Assembly (NCBI RefSeq): GCF_004011805.1
Contig: NZ_RCHJ01000005.1
Coordinates: 62,001 to 126,000, forward strand
DNA: 64,000 bases
Direction: 5' to 3'
DNA from: Piscinibacter defluvii
Lineage (GTDB): Bacteria > Pseudomonadota > Gammaproteobacteria > Burkholderiales > Burkholderiaceae_C
Made by a program: the position numbers and the translations under genes. Positions 1 to 7,664 of the stretch are shown here, in pieces. Within the stretch, counting starts at the first letter, position 1. Every line of letters starts with the position of its first letter. Below the pieces are notes generated by a model. That model saw nothing but the letters and a program-made list of their open reading frames with translations. It searched no databases and was not told where the DNA came from.

Positions 1-160
1 CGAGCAGGTGCCAGCTGTGCTGGTCCAGGCCGTCGGCGTCGAGGTAGGGGCCCTGCTCGAGGATGAACACCTGCTGGCGCAGCGCGAGCACCTCGTACAG
101 GCCCTGCAGGTCGAACTCCGCGAAGCGCAGCCAGCGCCACGCCAGCGGCGTGGCCGTCAT
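1..160 (-). CDS. ElaA-like GNAT acetyltransferase, N-terminal part only
   Basis: The leftward frame starts with ATG at 160 and runs off the left edge. The about 53 visible residues contain a conserved beginning of ElaA-family GNAT acetyltransferases: LRQQVFILEQGPYLDADGLD, where the family typically reads LR..VF..EQ..PY.D.DG.D. These are small cytoplasmic acyl-CoA-dependent acetyltransferases, mostly of unknown substrate. The acetyl-CoA binding part lies outside the window, so activity cannot be judged. An earlier ATG at 183 is in another frame and stops at once. Confidence 0.7.
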   Translation of the reverse strand, partial: MTATPLAWRWLRFAEFDLQGLYEVLALRQQVFILEQGPYLDADGLDQHSWHLL

Positions 161-269
161 TCGGTGGTGGGGCGTGGAATCATGTCCGGACCAGTCTAGC
201 AGCCGGGTCCGTCCGCGACGATCACGCGCCGCGCGCGACAATCCGCGTCGGCCCCGCCCTCCGACCGCC

Positions 270-1445
270 ATGAACCGCTCACTGCTGCTGCTGTGCGTCT
301 GCCAGGCGCTGTTCATGACCAACAACGTCACCTTCATCGCGATCAACGGCCTGGTCGGGCTGCGCCTCGCGCCGCAGGGCTGGATGGCCACGCTGCCGGT
401 GATGGGCTACGTGGTCGGCAGCGCGCTGGCGGCCGGGCCGGTGGCGCGGCTGCAGTCGCGCTGGGGCCGCCGGCGTGCCTTCCAGATGGGCCTGGTGGTG
501 GCGGCGCTGTCGGCCGCGGGCGGGGCGCTGGCGGTCAGCCTCGGCAGCTTCTGGGGCGTGCTGGCGGCCACCGTGGTGGCCGGCTTCTACAACACCAACG
601 CGCAGCTCTACCGCTTCGCCGGGCCGGAACTGGTGGCGCCCGAGAAGAAGGCGCAGGCCATCTCGCTGGTGATGGCCGGCGGGGTGGCCGGCGCGTTCAT
701 CGGGCCGAACCTGGCGCACCTGACGCGCGACTGGCTGAGCGCCCCGTTCGCCGGCGCCTACGTGGCGCTGGTGGGCATCGCGCTGCTGGGCCTGGTGGTG
801 ATCTCGCTGGTGCGCTTTCCGCCGCACCAGGCGCCGGCACCGGGCAGCGACACCGGCCGCCCGGTGGCCGAACTGGCGCGCCAGCCGGAGTTCGTGGTCG
901 CCGTGGTGTGCGCGGCGCTCGCCTACGGCGTGATGAACCTGCTGATGGCGGCCACGCCGCTGGCGATGGAGCGCTGCGGGCTGCCGTTCCGCGACGCGGC
1001 GCTGGTGATCGAGTGGCATGTGCTGGGCATGTTCGTGCCGGCCTTCTTCACCGGCCACCTGATCCAGCGCTTCGGCACGCTGCCGGTGATGGCGGTCGGC
1101 CTGGCGCTGAACCTCGCCTGCGTGGCGGTGGCGCTGTCGGGCGTCGAGCTCGAGCGCTTCCTCGCCGCGCTGCTGCTGCTCGGTGTCGGCTGGAACTTCC
1201 TGTTCACCGGCGCGACCACGCTGCTGACCACCACCTACCGTCCGCAGGAGCGCATGCGCGCCCAGGGCACGATGGACTTCTGCGTCTTCACCGTCACCGC
1301 GGTGACCGCCTTCGCCTCGGGTGCGCTGGTGACGACGCAAGGCTGGTTCCTGCTCAACCTGGGCTCGCTGCTGCCGCTGCTGCTGATGGGCCTGGCGCTC
1401 GGCTGGCTCGGCCTGCGCCCGCGTTTGCCGCAGCAGACCGGTTGA
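270..1445 (+). CDS. MFS transporter
   Basis: Integral membrane protein of 391 residues with about 11-12 hydrophobic segments, the usual size of a major facilitator superfamily carrier. Between the second and third segments it has a short basic loop (SRWGRRRAFQMG, about residues 63-74) like the family's GxxxDRxGRR motif A. The open frame extends upstream to 63, but the hydrophobic first segment begins right after ATG 270 (MNRSLLLLCVCQALFMTNN), so this start is preferred. It lies 32 bp before the CoA-transferase and may share its transcript. The substrate cannot be inferred. Confidence 0.85.
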   Translation: MNRSLLLLCVCQALFMTNNVTFIAINGLVGLRLAPQGWMATLPVMGYVVGSALAAGPVARLQSRWGRRRAFQMGLVVAALSAAGGALAVSLGSFWGVLAATVVAGFYNTNAQLYRFAGPELVAPEKKAQAISLVMAGGVAGAFIGPNLAHLTRDWLSAPFAGAYVALVGIALLGLVVISLVRFPPHQAPAPGSDTGRPVAELARQPEFVVAVVCAALAYGVMNLLMAATPLAMERCGLPFRDAALVIEWHVLGMFVPAFFTGHLIQRFGTLPVMAVGLALNLACVAVALSGVELERFLAALLLLGVGWNFLFTGATTLLTTTYRPQERMRAQGTMDFCVFTVTAVTAFASGALVTTQGWFLLNLGSLLPLLLMGLALGWLGLRPRLPQQTG

Positions 1446-1477
1446 GCAACCGACGTGGACCCCCGAGGAGAAAGCCG

Positions 1478-2674
1478 ATGTCGCCCCAGGCACTGGACGG
1501 ACTGAAGGTCGTCGAGATGGGTCAGCTGATCGCCGGCCCCTTCGCCGGCAAGACGCTGGGCGACTTCGGCGCCGAGGTGATCAAGATCGAGGCGCCGGGC
1601 AGCGGCGACCCGCTGCGCAACTGGCGCCTGCTCAAGGACGGCACCTCGGTGTGGTGGCAGGTGCAGAGCCGCAACAAGCGCTCGATCGCGCTGGACCTGC
1701 GCGAGGCCGAGGGCCAGGCGATCGCGAAGAAGCTGATCGCGCGTGCCGACGTGCTGGTCGAGAACTTCCGCCCCGGCACGCTGGAGGGCTGGGGCATGTC
1801 CTACGAGGAGCTGTCCCGCGACAACCCGGGCCTGATCATGCTGCGCATCAGCGGCTACGGCCAGAGCGGCCCGTACCGCGACCTGCCGGGCTTCGGTGCG
1901 ATCGGCGAGGCGATGGGCGGGCTGCGCCACCTCACCGGGGAGCCCGGCCGCGTGCCGGTGCGCTGCGGCGTCTCGATCGGCGACACGCTGGCCGCGCTGC
2001 ACGGCACGATCGGCGTGCTGACCGCGCTCTACCACCGCAAGGTCAACGGCGGGCGCGGGCAGGTGATCGACGTGGCGCTGCACGAGGCGGTGTTCAACGT
2101 GATGGAGAGCCTGGTGCCGGAGTACAGCGCCTTCGGCGCGGTGCGCGAGCCCGCCGGCTCGGCGCTGCCGGGCATCGCGCCGAGCAACGCCTACCGCTGC
2201 GGCGACGGTGCGGTGGTGCTGGTGGCCGGCAACGGCGACAGCATCTTCAAGCGCCTGATGAGCGCGATCGGCCGCGACGACCTGGGCAGCGACCCGACCC
2301 TGGCCGACAACGCCGGCCGCGTGAAGCGCGTGGCCGAGATCGACGCGGCGATCGAGGCCTGGACCCTGCAGCGTCCGTCGGGCGAGGTGCTCGCGCTGCT
2401 GGGCGAGGCCCGGGTGCCCGCCGGGCGCGTGTACACCGCCAAGGACATCGTCGAGGACCCGCACTACCGCGCGCGCGACATGATCCTCACGCAGGCCACG
2501 CGCGACGGCTACGAGGTCGAGGTGCCGGGCATCGTGCCCAAGCTGCTGGGCACGCCGGGGCGGGTGCGCTCGCCGGCGCCCCGGCTCGGCGACGACACCG
2601 ACGCGGTGCTGGGCGAACTCGGCTTCTCGGTCCAGGACATCGCGGCACTGCGCGGCCGCAAGGTCGTGGCCTGA
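1478..2674 (+). CDS. CaiB/BaiF family (family III) CoA-transferase
   Basis: Protein of 398 residues, typical of family III CoA-transferases, which move CoA between carboxylic acids through an aspartyl-CoA intermediate. It opens with LDGLKVVEMGQLIAGPFAGK and has GDFGAEVIKIE, NFRPGTLEGWG and ISGYGQSGP blocks. The segment CGVSIGDTLAALHG (about residues 162-175) should hold the catalytic Asp. Start ATG 1478 is preceded by GAGGAGAA at 1465-1472. The acid substrate is unknown; formyl-, succinyl- and mesaconyl-CoA enzymes all look alike here. It is convergent with yicC in the reconstructed island-free chromosome. Confidence 0.9.
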   Translation: MSPQALDGLKVVEMGQLIAGPFAGKTLGDFGAEVIKIEAPGSGDPLRNWRLLKDGTSVWWQVQSRNKRSIALDLREAEGQAIAKKLIARADVLVENFRPGTLEGWGMSYEELSRDNPGLIMLRISGYGQSGPYRDLPGFGAIGEAMGGLRHLTGEPGRVPVRCGVSIGDTLAALHGTIGVLTALYHRKVNGGRGQVIDVALHEAVFNVMESLVPEYSAFGAVREPAGSALPGIAPSNAYRCGDGAVVLVAGNGDSIFKRLMSAIGRDDLGSDPTLADNAGRVKRVAEIDAAIEAWTLQRPSGEVLALLGEARVPAGRVYTAKDIVEDPHYRARDMILTQATRDGYEVEVPGIVPKLLGTPGRVRSPAPRLGDDTDAVLGELGFSVQDIAALRGRKVVA

Positions 2675-2681
2675 ACACGCG

Positions 2682-2699
2682 GCCCGGGCGGGTCCGGGC
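2682..2699 (+). terminator. Possible hairpin after the CoA-transferase gene
   Basis: GCCCGG (2682-2687) and CCGGGC (2694-2699) pair around a 6-nt loop, 7 bp after the stop codon. There is no T-run, so it is at best a weak or Rho-assisted end. Confidence 0.3.
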
Positions 2700-2707
2700 G
2701 AGGCGGG

Positions 2708-2732
2708 CTCACTCGATGTTCTGCACCTGCTC
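2708..2732. repeat. Left att core: displaced 3' end of yicC
   Basis: 25-bp direct repeat identical to 23094-23118, beginning CTCACTCGATG and ending CACCTGCTC. Read on the minus strand it encodes EQVQNIE and a stop, the last residues of YicC, although no yicC body is attached. This is the expected scar of integration by a site-specific tyrosine recombinase into a gene's 3' end. Confidence 0.93.
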
Positions 2733-2790
2733 AGGGAGATCGGCCGGGAAGCCGCATGGATGCTGGGTTTCCGGACTCGAGGTCGCTGGC

Positions 2791-2810
2791 GGGTACACGT
2801 GTGGGTACAC
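2791..2810 (+). repeat. Left integrase arm-type site (doubled GGGTACAC)
   Basis: GGGTACAC occurs at 2791-2798 and again at 2803-2810, a 12-bp period, 58 bp inside the left core repeat. The same pair with the same period and orientation occurs near the right end at 22968-22986, and AATT follows in both. Inference: arm-type binding sites for the island integrase or its excisionase. Confidence 0.7.
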
Positions 2811-2899
2811 AGGAATTGGGGGCTGGAGCCGGTGTCGGCTCCGCACAACAGACTGTGCCATGACATCTGCCCCGGCGGCTGGTTGATTGGAACCGTGCA

Positions 2900-3598
2900 T
2901 CAGGTTTCGGGCCTGGCCGCAGGCACGATCAGCGGTGGCAGGCAGTCGGCAAAGCGCGGCTGAATCTTGCTCATGCGCTTGGCCAGGGCCTCGTCACCCG
3001 AGAGGATGGCCAGCAGCATACCGGCCATCGTGTACAGCCCATTGGAGCTGCGCACCACGTTGGCGAGCAGTTCGACCGGATAGCCCGTCAGGCCGCGCTG
3101 GATGGCATGGATGCCACCGTGCACGAAAGAGTGCAGGGCCGGCGCATTCACGTCCTTGAAGTGCGTGAGCATTTCGACCGCGCCGTGGGGCGCTTTGCCG
3201 ACGATCTCGTCGAGCATCGCCTTGGCCATTGGCAGCTTGGCTGCGGCCTTCTCGGAGGCGGCATCGAGTGTGGCGACCAGGCGGTCGATCTGGTCGTCAG
3301 ACGCGGCGTACAACAGCCATACAGCCCGCGTCAGGGCCTCATGCTGAAGCCGCATCATGCTGATGCCGGCGGTGGGGAGTGGCTGCGCGAGCAATACCCG
3401 AAGAGCGGTGCCATGCTCCAGCGAGGTTTGCGAGGCCGAAAGAGCCACAAGCGTTCGAGGGCTGTCGTCGAACAGTTGCAGTGTGTCCCCACCCAGCATG
3501 CGGTTCACCTCGGATTCCAGGTCCCGCGAGCGGTCCAGCAGACGCCCCAGTTCGCCAAAGCCTGTGTCCCTCACTGAGCGCTCCTCCAGCCTACTCAT
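2900..3598 (-). CDS. Unrecognised protein, DUF6988/DUF5677-like
   Basis: 232-residue soluble, mostly helical protein at the end of the leftward cluster, 32 bp after the 447-residue gene. The segment ALRVLLAQPLPTAGISMMRL followed by QHEALTRAVWLLYAASD (about 66-101) and HSFVHGG (156-162) recall small proteins grouped as DUF6988 or DUF5677, often found in accessory regions. That assignment is from memory and tentative. The frame stays open upstream to 4168, but residues before ATG 3598 are arginine-rich shadow coding of the neighbouring gene, so MSRLEERSV is taken as start. No catalytic motif is evident. Confidence 0.65.
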   Translation of the reverse strand: MSRLEERSVRDTGFGELGRLLDRSRDLESEVNRMLGGDTLQLFDDSPRTLVALSASQTSLEHGTALRVLLAQPLPTAGISMMRLQHEALTRAVWLLYAASDDQIDRLVATLDAASEKAAAKLPMAKAMLDEIVGKAPHGAVEMLTHFKDVNAPALHSFVHGGIHAIQRGLTGYPVELLANVVRSSNGLYTMAGMLLAILSGDEALAKRMSKIQPRFADCLPPLIVPAARPET

Positions 3599-3630
3599 GT
3601 CGATCGTCGGCGTGTCGATCAGCGAAGTCC

Positions 3631-4974
3631 CTACAGTCGCAGGGAAGTGATGGTCTCCTCGACGTTGGCCGCCTGACCGCTTCGCCTTGCCCGGGCAATG
3701 ACGATCGATCGATTGCCCGCCAGGCCCTCCTGGACGAGCTGGGCCACTCGCGCAGATGACACCGATCGGGTACCTATCCAACCGTCCCGCACGAGGTCTG
3801 CGAAAAGCGTGTTGCTGAGATGCCGGCCACAGTTCTCGAAGGTGATCTGACGGCCTCCTCGCGGGCCCAATGAGGCTGGATCTGCCAGGACGGACTCGAT
3901 GTGCTCTCGCGACAGGTACATACCGGGCAGGAGGGCCTCGGAGAGCACTTCTAACTGGATTCGGGAACAGAACTTGAAGAAGAACCCATCGCCGTGCAGG
4001 CGGTATGCCGACACCCCATCGGTTGGGGTCCACCGATCGGCAATTGCTTGGCGAAAACCGACCATCCGAGCCAGTTCCGCGTCGAATCGCGCATCCGGCC
4101 TGTACACGGCCGTTCTCTCGGGATCGTCGTCCTCGCGCTCCATGGACTTGTACTGGACCATGGTCCACGCATCGAAGTCCTCGTGGTAGTACAGCAGGTC
4201 AACGCCCAGCGCATGCTCAACCGATGAGCGGTTGACGTTGAAGACTTCCAGCTTTCGCCCGCCCGTCGAGAAGACCGCACCCAGCAGCGTCGTGCGTCGT
4301 CCCTCCGCCTGCGGGAAGGACGCGGCATCGCGGGCGATCAATTGGTCTTCGATCGTCCGGACGCCTGCCAGGCCGTCCAAGAAGGAAGTCAAGTTGTCCC
4401 CAGTCGGCGCGGTCCACCCCTGCAAGGTCGCTTTGCGCAGCCGCCCCGTCTGATCGAAAACGTCGAGCGCGACGCCCGTAGCATCGCGCTCCTGCGCCAC
4501 GACCTCAGTGCCCGGCCGCGTGATGCGCTCACGGCTTTGCTCTCGCAGGCGCTCCAGCCGTTCGACGGCTTCCAGGGAGACCGGATCGATTTCCCGCAGC
4601 GCGCGCTTGAGGCTCTGCCAGGTCGCGCCAGGCACCGGGCCGCCCGATCCCGAGCGGCTGCTGATGATGTTGCGCTGCACACCTTCTCCGATGCGCTGCA
4701 CAACGTCGGCGATCTTGATGTCAGTCGGAGTGACCTCGGTGAAGTCCACTTTCACCTTGCCGGTCGCAACACGATGCCCCTTGCGCGCCAATGCCCAGTG
4801 GGTGATGGCATCGGGCTCGAACATCAAGCCGCAAACCTCCCACTGCCGAACGGACCAGTCGGCACTGCTGAGTGCGTCGGAGAATCCATCGGCCGGGTCG
4901 CGGATGCCGTTCAACAGGTAGTTGCGCCGATCCTCGTCGAAGTGGATCAGGTAGCCGGCGACACGGTCAGGCAT
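3631..4974 (-). CDS. Unrecognised protein with Mrr-like QxK nuclease signature
   Basis: 447 residues, not recognised as a whole. ATG 4974 has GAAGGAG 8 nt upstream, so the start is well supported. Residues 252-277 read VEHALGVDLLYY...WTMVQYKS: an acidic residue (E253), D259 in GVD, then Q274-x-K276 on a hydrophobic strand. Mrr-like PD-(D/E)XK nucleases show this E...GxD...QxK order, so a nuclease domain is plausible (inference). An N-terminal 100-residue part contains a DFTEVTP strand and a predicted helical linker follows at 120-150. It lies 57 bp after the RNA ligase and may share its transcript. Base composition looks less GC-rich than the core genes. Confidence 0.7.
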   Translation of the reverse strand: MPDRVAGYLIHFDEDRRNYLLNGIRDPADGFSDALSSADWSVRQWEVCGLMFEPDAITHWALARKGHRVATGKVKVDFTEVTPTDIKIADVVQRIGEGVQRNIISSRSGSGGPVPGATWQSLKRALREIDPVSLEAVERLERLREQSRERITRPGTEVVAQERDATGVALDVFDQTGRLRKATLQGWTAPTGDNLTSFLDGLAGVRTIEDQLIARDAASFPQAEGRRTTLLGAVFSTGGRKLEVFNVNRSSVEHALGVDLLYYHEDFDAWTMVQYKSMEREDDDPERTAVYRPDARFDAELARMVGFRQAIADRWTPTDGVSAYRLHGDGFFFKFCSRIQLEVLSEALLPGMYLSREHIESVLADPASLGPRGGRQITFENCGRHLSNTLFADLVRDGWIGTRSVSSARVAQLVQEGLAGNRSIVIARARRSGQAANVEETITSLRL

Positions 4975-5031
4975 CTTGTGCTCCTTCAGCGTGACGGTGT
5001 CTGATGCATGAGCGCAGTGCGGGCGGTTGGA

Positions 5032-5736
5032 TCAAGTGGCCAACTCGGTTGACAACCGGTTCCACTGAATCTGCCGATTGCGCCAGTGATCGGTGATCCC
5101 CTGCGTGAAGTCGCCGCGAACCAGCTTTGCTCTTCGTTCGCACCACCCGTCCGACTCACGCCGAACGACGATGCCCTCAAGCGGGCCGTCGCGAAAGCGG
5201 CTGGGCCAAAGTTGCACCTTCGCCGACAAGTCAGAGAGGGTGAAGCGTCCTTGTGCGAGGCAGGGCGTTGTTGCAAGGCCCAGCTCGGCGGCCAGGTCGT
5301 CGCGGCGGCTGCTGCTCCAAAAATGGCCCGAGCTTCCTTCGAACACGTCAAAGAGCAGAAACCAGTCGGGCAGCCGTGTGTAGTCCAGCGAGTGGCGAGC
5401 GGCGCACCACTCGCCGAACAGCATCAGTCCGTTGTCTGCGTGCTCCAGTAGCGCGTCACCAATCCCGCTGCTGTGTATCGCCAGCCACTGCGGCAGCCGT
5501 GCGAACTGCCCGCTGTGCGGCTCGGCCAAATACTGCCCGCGGTTCTGCACACGAAGCTCACCTTCGGCGCTGAGCGAGAAGCCGAGGTTGGCGCCGTCCA
5601 CCTTCTCTTCGAGCACGACCTCGGCAGACAGCAACTCCGCTGCCTCGGCCTCCGACAGCACCTTGTCGTCACGCGGCTCACCGCGCCCCAGCCAAGCCAG
5701 GTGAGGCGTGTGCGGAAAGCGGAAGAACGCGTTCAT
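5032..5736 (-). CDS. RNA ligase family protein (nucleotidyltransferase)
   Basis: 234-residue protein with the ordered motifs of covalent nucleotidyltransferases: motif I EEKVDGAN (43-50, K45 would carry AMP), LFGEW (106-110, motif III), WFLLFDVF (125-132, IIIa), EGIVVR (187-192, IV) and RRAKLVR (201-207, V). This set and length fit the single-domain RNA_ligase family (Rnl2-like core) rather than NAD-dependent DNA ligase; no OB-fold or BRCT domain follows. Expected activity: sealing 3'-OH/5'-phosphate RNA ends with ATP. ATG 5736 overlaps the PIN gene's stop by 4 nt, so the two are translationally coupled and probably made in fixed ratio. Confidence 0.88.
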   Translation of the reverse strand: MNAFFRFPHTPHLAWLGRGEPRDDKVLSEAEAAELLSAEVVLEEKVDGANLGFSLSAEGELRVQNRGQYLAEPHSGQFARLPQWLAIHSSGIGDALLEHADNGLMLFGEWCAARHSLDYTRLPDWFLLFDVFEGSSGHFWSSSRRDDLAAELGLATTPCLAQGRFTLSDLSAKVQLWPSRFRDGPLEGIVVRRESDGWCERRAKLVRGDFTQGITDHWRNRQIQWNRLSTELAT

Positions 5737-6266
5737 GGCGGTGGCAACGAAGGCGCCGGCTTGTTCGGAAACTTGTTCGCGTAGAAGCGGCAGGCGTCGT
5801 CCGGGCACAGAAAGTCCACCCGCACGCCTTGGGCCGCGAGTGCCGGCCACCAGTCCAGCCACTTGCTGTCGGCAGCCTGCCAGACCGGAGGCTTTCCGGG
5901 GTGCGCGTACGCCACCGCCGCGAACTTGCGGTCAGGTGCGTCGAACTGCGGCTCCAGCGCCGGGTCGGGAAACTCGGCAAAGCGGTCCGGCGTCAGTTCG
6001 GTAAGTGGCACGGTCTCGACCCGTTTGGCGTTGGCGGTGTTCTGCAGCAGCCATTTCAGGAAGACATTGCCTGCGCCCTTCTGGACGTTCGGCCGGTTCT
6101 TGTGCAGGTACTCGCCGACGATGCGGAAGCCGTCGTCGATCACCGCAGTGCCTCCAGCCTGCATCGCCTGCAAGCGCCGCACGCATTCGTTCACGCAGTC
6201 TTCTGAAACGTCAGCATGGTCGCCATTGGCCACCAGCAGCACGTTGGTGTCGATGACAGCCTTCAT
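5733..6266 (-). CDS. PIN-domain ribonuclease-like protein
   Basis: 177 residues. It opens with KAVIDTNVLL (D6) and keeps acidic positions expected for a PIN fold: E52 in GEYL, D112 in DRKF and D133 in ADSKW. These would bind the metal ions of a PIN endoribonuclease. It is not paired with an antitoxin; instead it starts within the stop of the DUF3696 ATPase (4-nt overlap at 6263-6266) and ends within the start of the RNA ligase (4-nt overlap at 5733-5736). The context suggests an ATPase-controlled nuclease rather than a free VapC toxin. The RNA target is unknown. Confidence 0.85.
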   Translation of the reverse strand: MKAVIDTNVLLVANGDHADVSEDCVNECVRRLQAMQAGGTAVIDDGFRIVGEYLHKNRPNVQKGAGNVFLKWLLQNTANAKRVETVPLTELTPDRFAEFPDPALEPQFDAPDRKFAAVAYAHPGKPPVWQAADSKWLDWWPALAAQGVRVDFLCPDDACRFYANKFPNKPAPSLPPP

Positions 6267-7660
6267 TCGGCAGGCTGCCCTGCTGCTTGCGCCTTCTTGC
6301 GGTTCATCGCGGCCAGGGTGCGCGCGGCAATATCGGCCATCTCGTCGCCAAAGAAGTTCGGCGGCCAGTTCTCGATGTCGCCGAAGAGGTTGAGCTTCAG
6401 CGGCTCCAGGTCGGTCCCTGCGGCCGAGCGACGGCAGAAGTACACCGCCACGTCCTCGGGCGTCAGCACACCCTCGGCCACCCGGCGCTGCAGTCGGTTG
6501 AGGAAGTGCTCGGAGTGGCTCTCCACGATCAGCTGTATTTGGCGCTCCACCCCGTCCTGGCGCGACTGGATCGCCGAGATGAACACGTCGGCCAGCTCGG
6601 CCTGAACCTGCGGGTGCAGGTGGATCTCGGGCTGCTCCATCCAGACGGTGGAGTGCGGCGGGCAGTAGAAGGCCTGTACCAGTGCCGGGAGCACTTGCGA
6701 GACACCAAAGCCCACGTCGGTGATCTTGACCTCCGGAGACTTCGGCCCCGTCTTGACGAGAACCTCGTATTCCTTGCGGCCCACCGCGACCGGCCGCACC
6801 GAGAAGTCGGTGATCACGCCCAGGTCCTTGAGCCAGCCGGCGATGAACTCGGCAAACGCCTGCTTGGACCTTCGCGGGCCGCGGTTGAGTTGCCGCGCGT
6901 CGCCTTGCGCCGCAAGGATGGCTGCGATGGTTTGTTCGCCCATCGGCCCCACGCTGGCTGGCGTGTCGCCCGACCACTGGTAGATGCGCTGCGGGTGGCT
7001 GCGCAGCGGGCCCAGGTACGACAGGTTGTCGAGCATGGCCTCGGTGGCGAGCGCGAAGTCGGCCATGAAGCCGGCGTTCTTGAACCGAGCTGCGGTCACG
7101 TCCGACAGGCGGTAGAACTTCTCGGGCTCTTCCAGCGGCCACTGCCGGCCGTCAGCCTTTCTGAACTCGTAGTGCTTCGACTGCAGGTGCAGCTTGCGCT
7201 GGGCGTCGCGATGAAAGTCGACGTCCAGCACCGTGACGCCGCCGCTCTGCAGGGCGTAGCGCATGGTCTGCACTTCAGGCTGCGCACTCTTGCCGGCAGC
7301 CATTTCCACCTCCAGCTTCATGTCCTGGCCGGCGTAGCGCCGCGTCAGTTGCAGCGGGTCTTTCACCTCCAGCGACTTGGGCAGGCGCCAGCCCAGCTCG
7401 AAGCCCAACGTCTGCTGCAGGTCGTGGCCGTGCAGGCAGTCCTCGAAGGTGCCCAGGTCGATCAGCGAGGCCGAGTCGCCCAGATGCAGCGCACGCTTGC
7501 GGTCGGTGGAGCGCGCGGTCTGCTGCAGCGCCAGCAGCAGGTGACCCAGGCTGCTCTTTCCCGCGCTGTTGGCCCCGAAGATCACGGTCAACGGTGCGAG
7601 GCGGATCGGCCCTGTGTCCTTCCAGGCCTTGAAGTTCTTGATGCGCAGGTGGGTCAACAT
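6263..7660 (-). CDS. AAA family ATPase with DUF3696 C-terminus
   Basis: 465-residue ABC/SMC-type ATPase. It has Walker A GANSAGKSS (29-37), a signature-like VGFGVSQVL (316-324), Walker B TVWMEQPE (338-345) and a switch histidine in ESHSEHF (380-386). The end, LFGDIENWPPNFFGD (425-439), is the DUF3696 hallmark. Such OLD/RecF-like ATPases occur in defence systems, where a partner nuclease is the effector; here the next gene is a PIN nuclease with a 4-nt overlap. No TOPRIM domain is present, unlike true OLD nucleases. It starts 4 bp after the Res gene ends, in the same leftward operon. Confidence 0.88.
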   Translation of the reverse strand: MLTHLRIKNFKAWKDTGPIRLAPLTVIFGANSAGKSSLGHLLLALQQTARSTDRKRALHLGDSASLIDLGTFEDCLHGHDLQQTLGFELGWRLPKSLEVKDPLQLTRRYAGQDMKLEVEMAAGKSAQPEVQTMRYALQSGGVTVLDVDFHRDAQRKLHLQSKHYEFRKADGRQWPLEEPEKFYRLSDVTAARFKNAGFMADFALATEAMLDNLSYLGPLRSHPQRIYQWSGDTPASVGPMGEQTIAAILAAQGDARQLNRGPRRSKQAFAEFIAGWLKDLGVITDFSVRPVAVGRKEYEVLVKTGPKSPEVKITDVGFGVSQVLPALVQAFYCPPHSTVWMEQPEIHLHPQVQAELADVFISAIQSRQDGVERQIQLIVESHSEHFLNRLQRRVAEGVLTPEDVAVYFCRRSAAGTDLEPLKLNLFGDIENWPPNFFGDEMADIAARTLAAMNRKKAQAAGQPAE

Positions 7661-7664
7661 GGGG

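Noticed and set aside
2709-2900. Leftward 63-codon frame ending in EQVQNIE
   Set aside because: It is the displaced yicC end read into island DNA. No start signal or family; it marks the att scar only.
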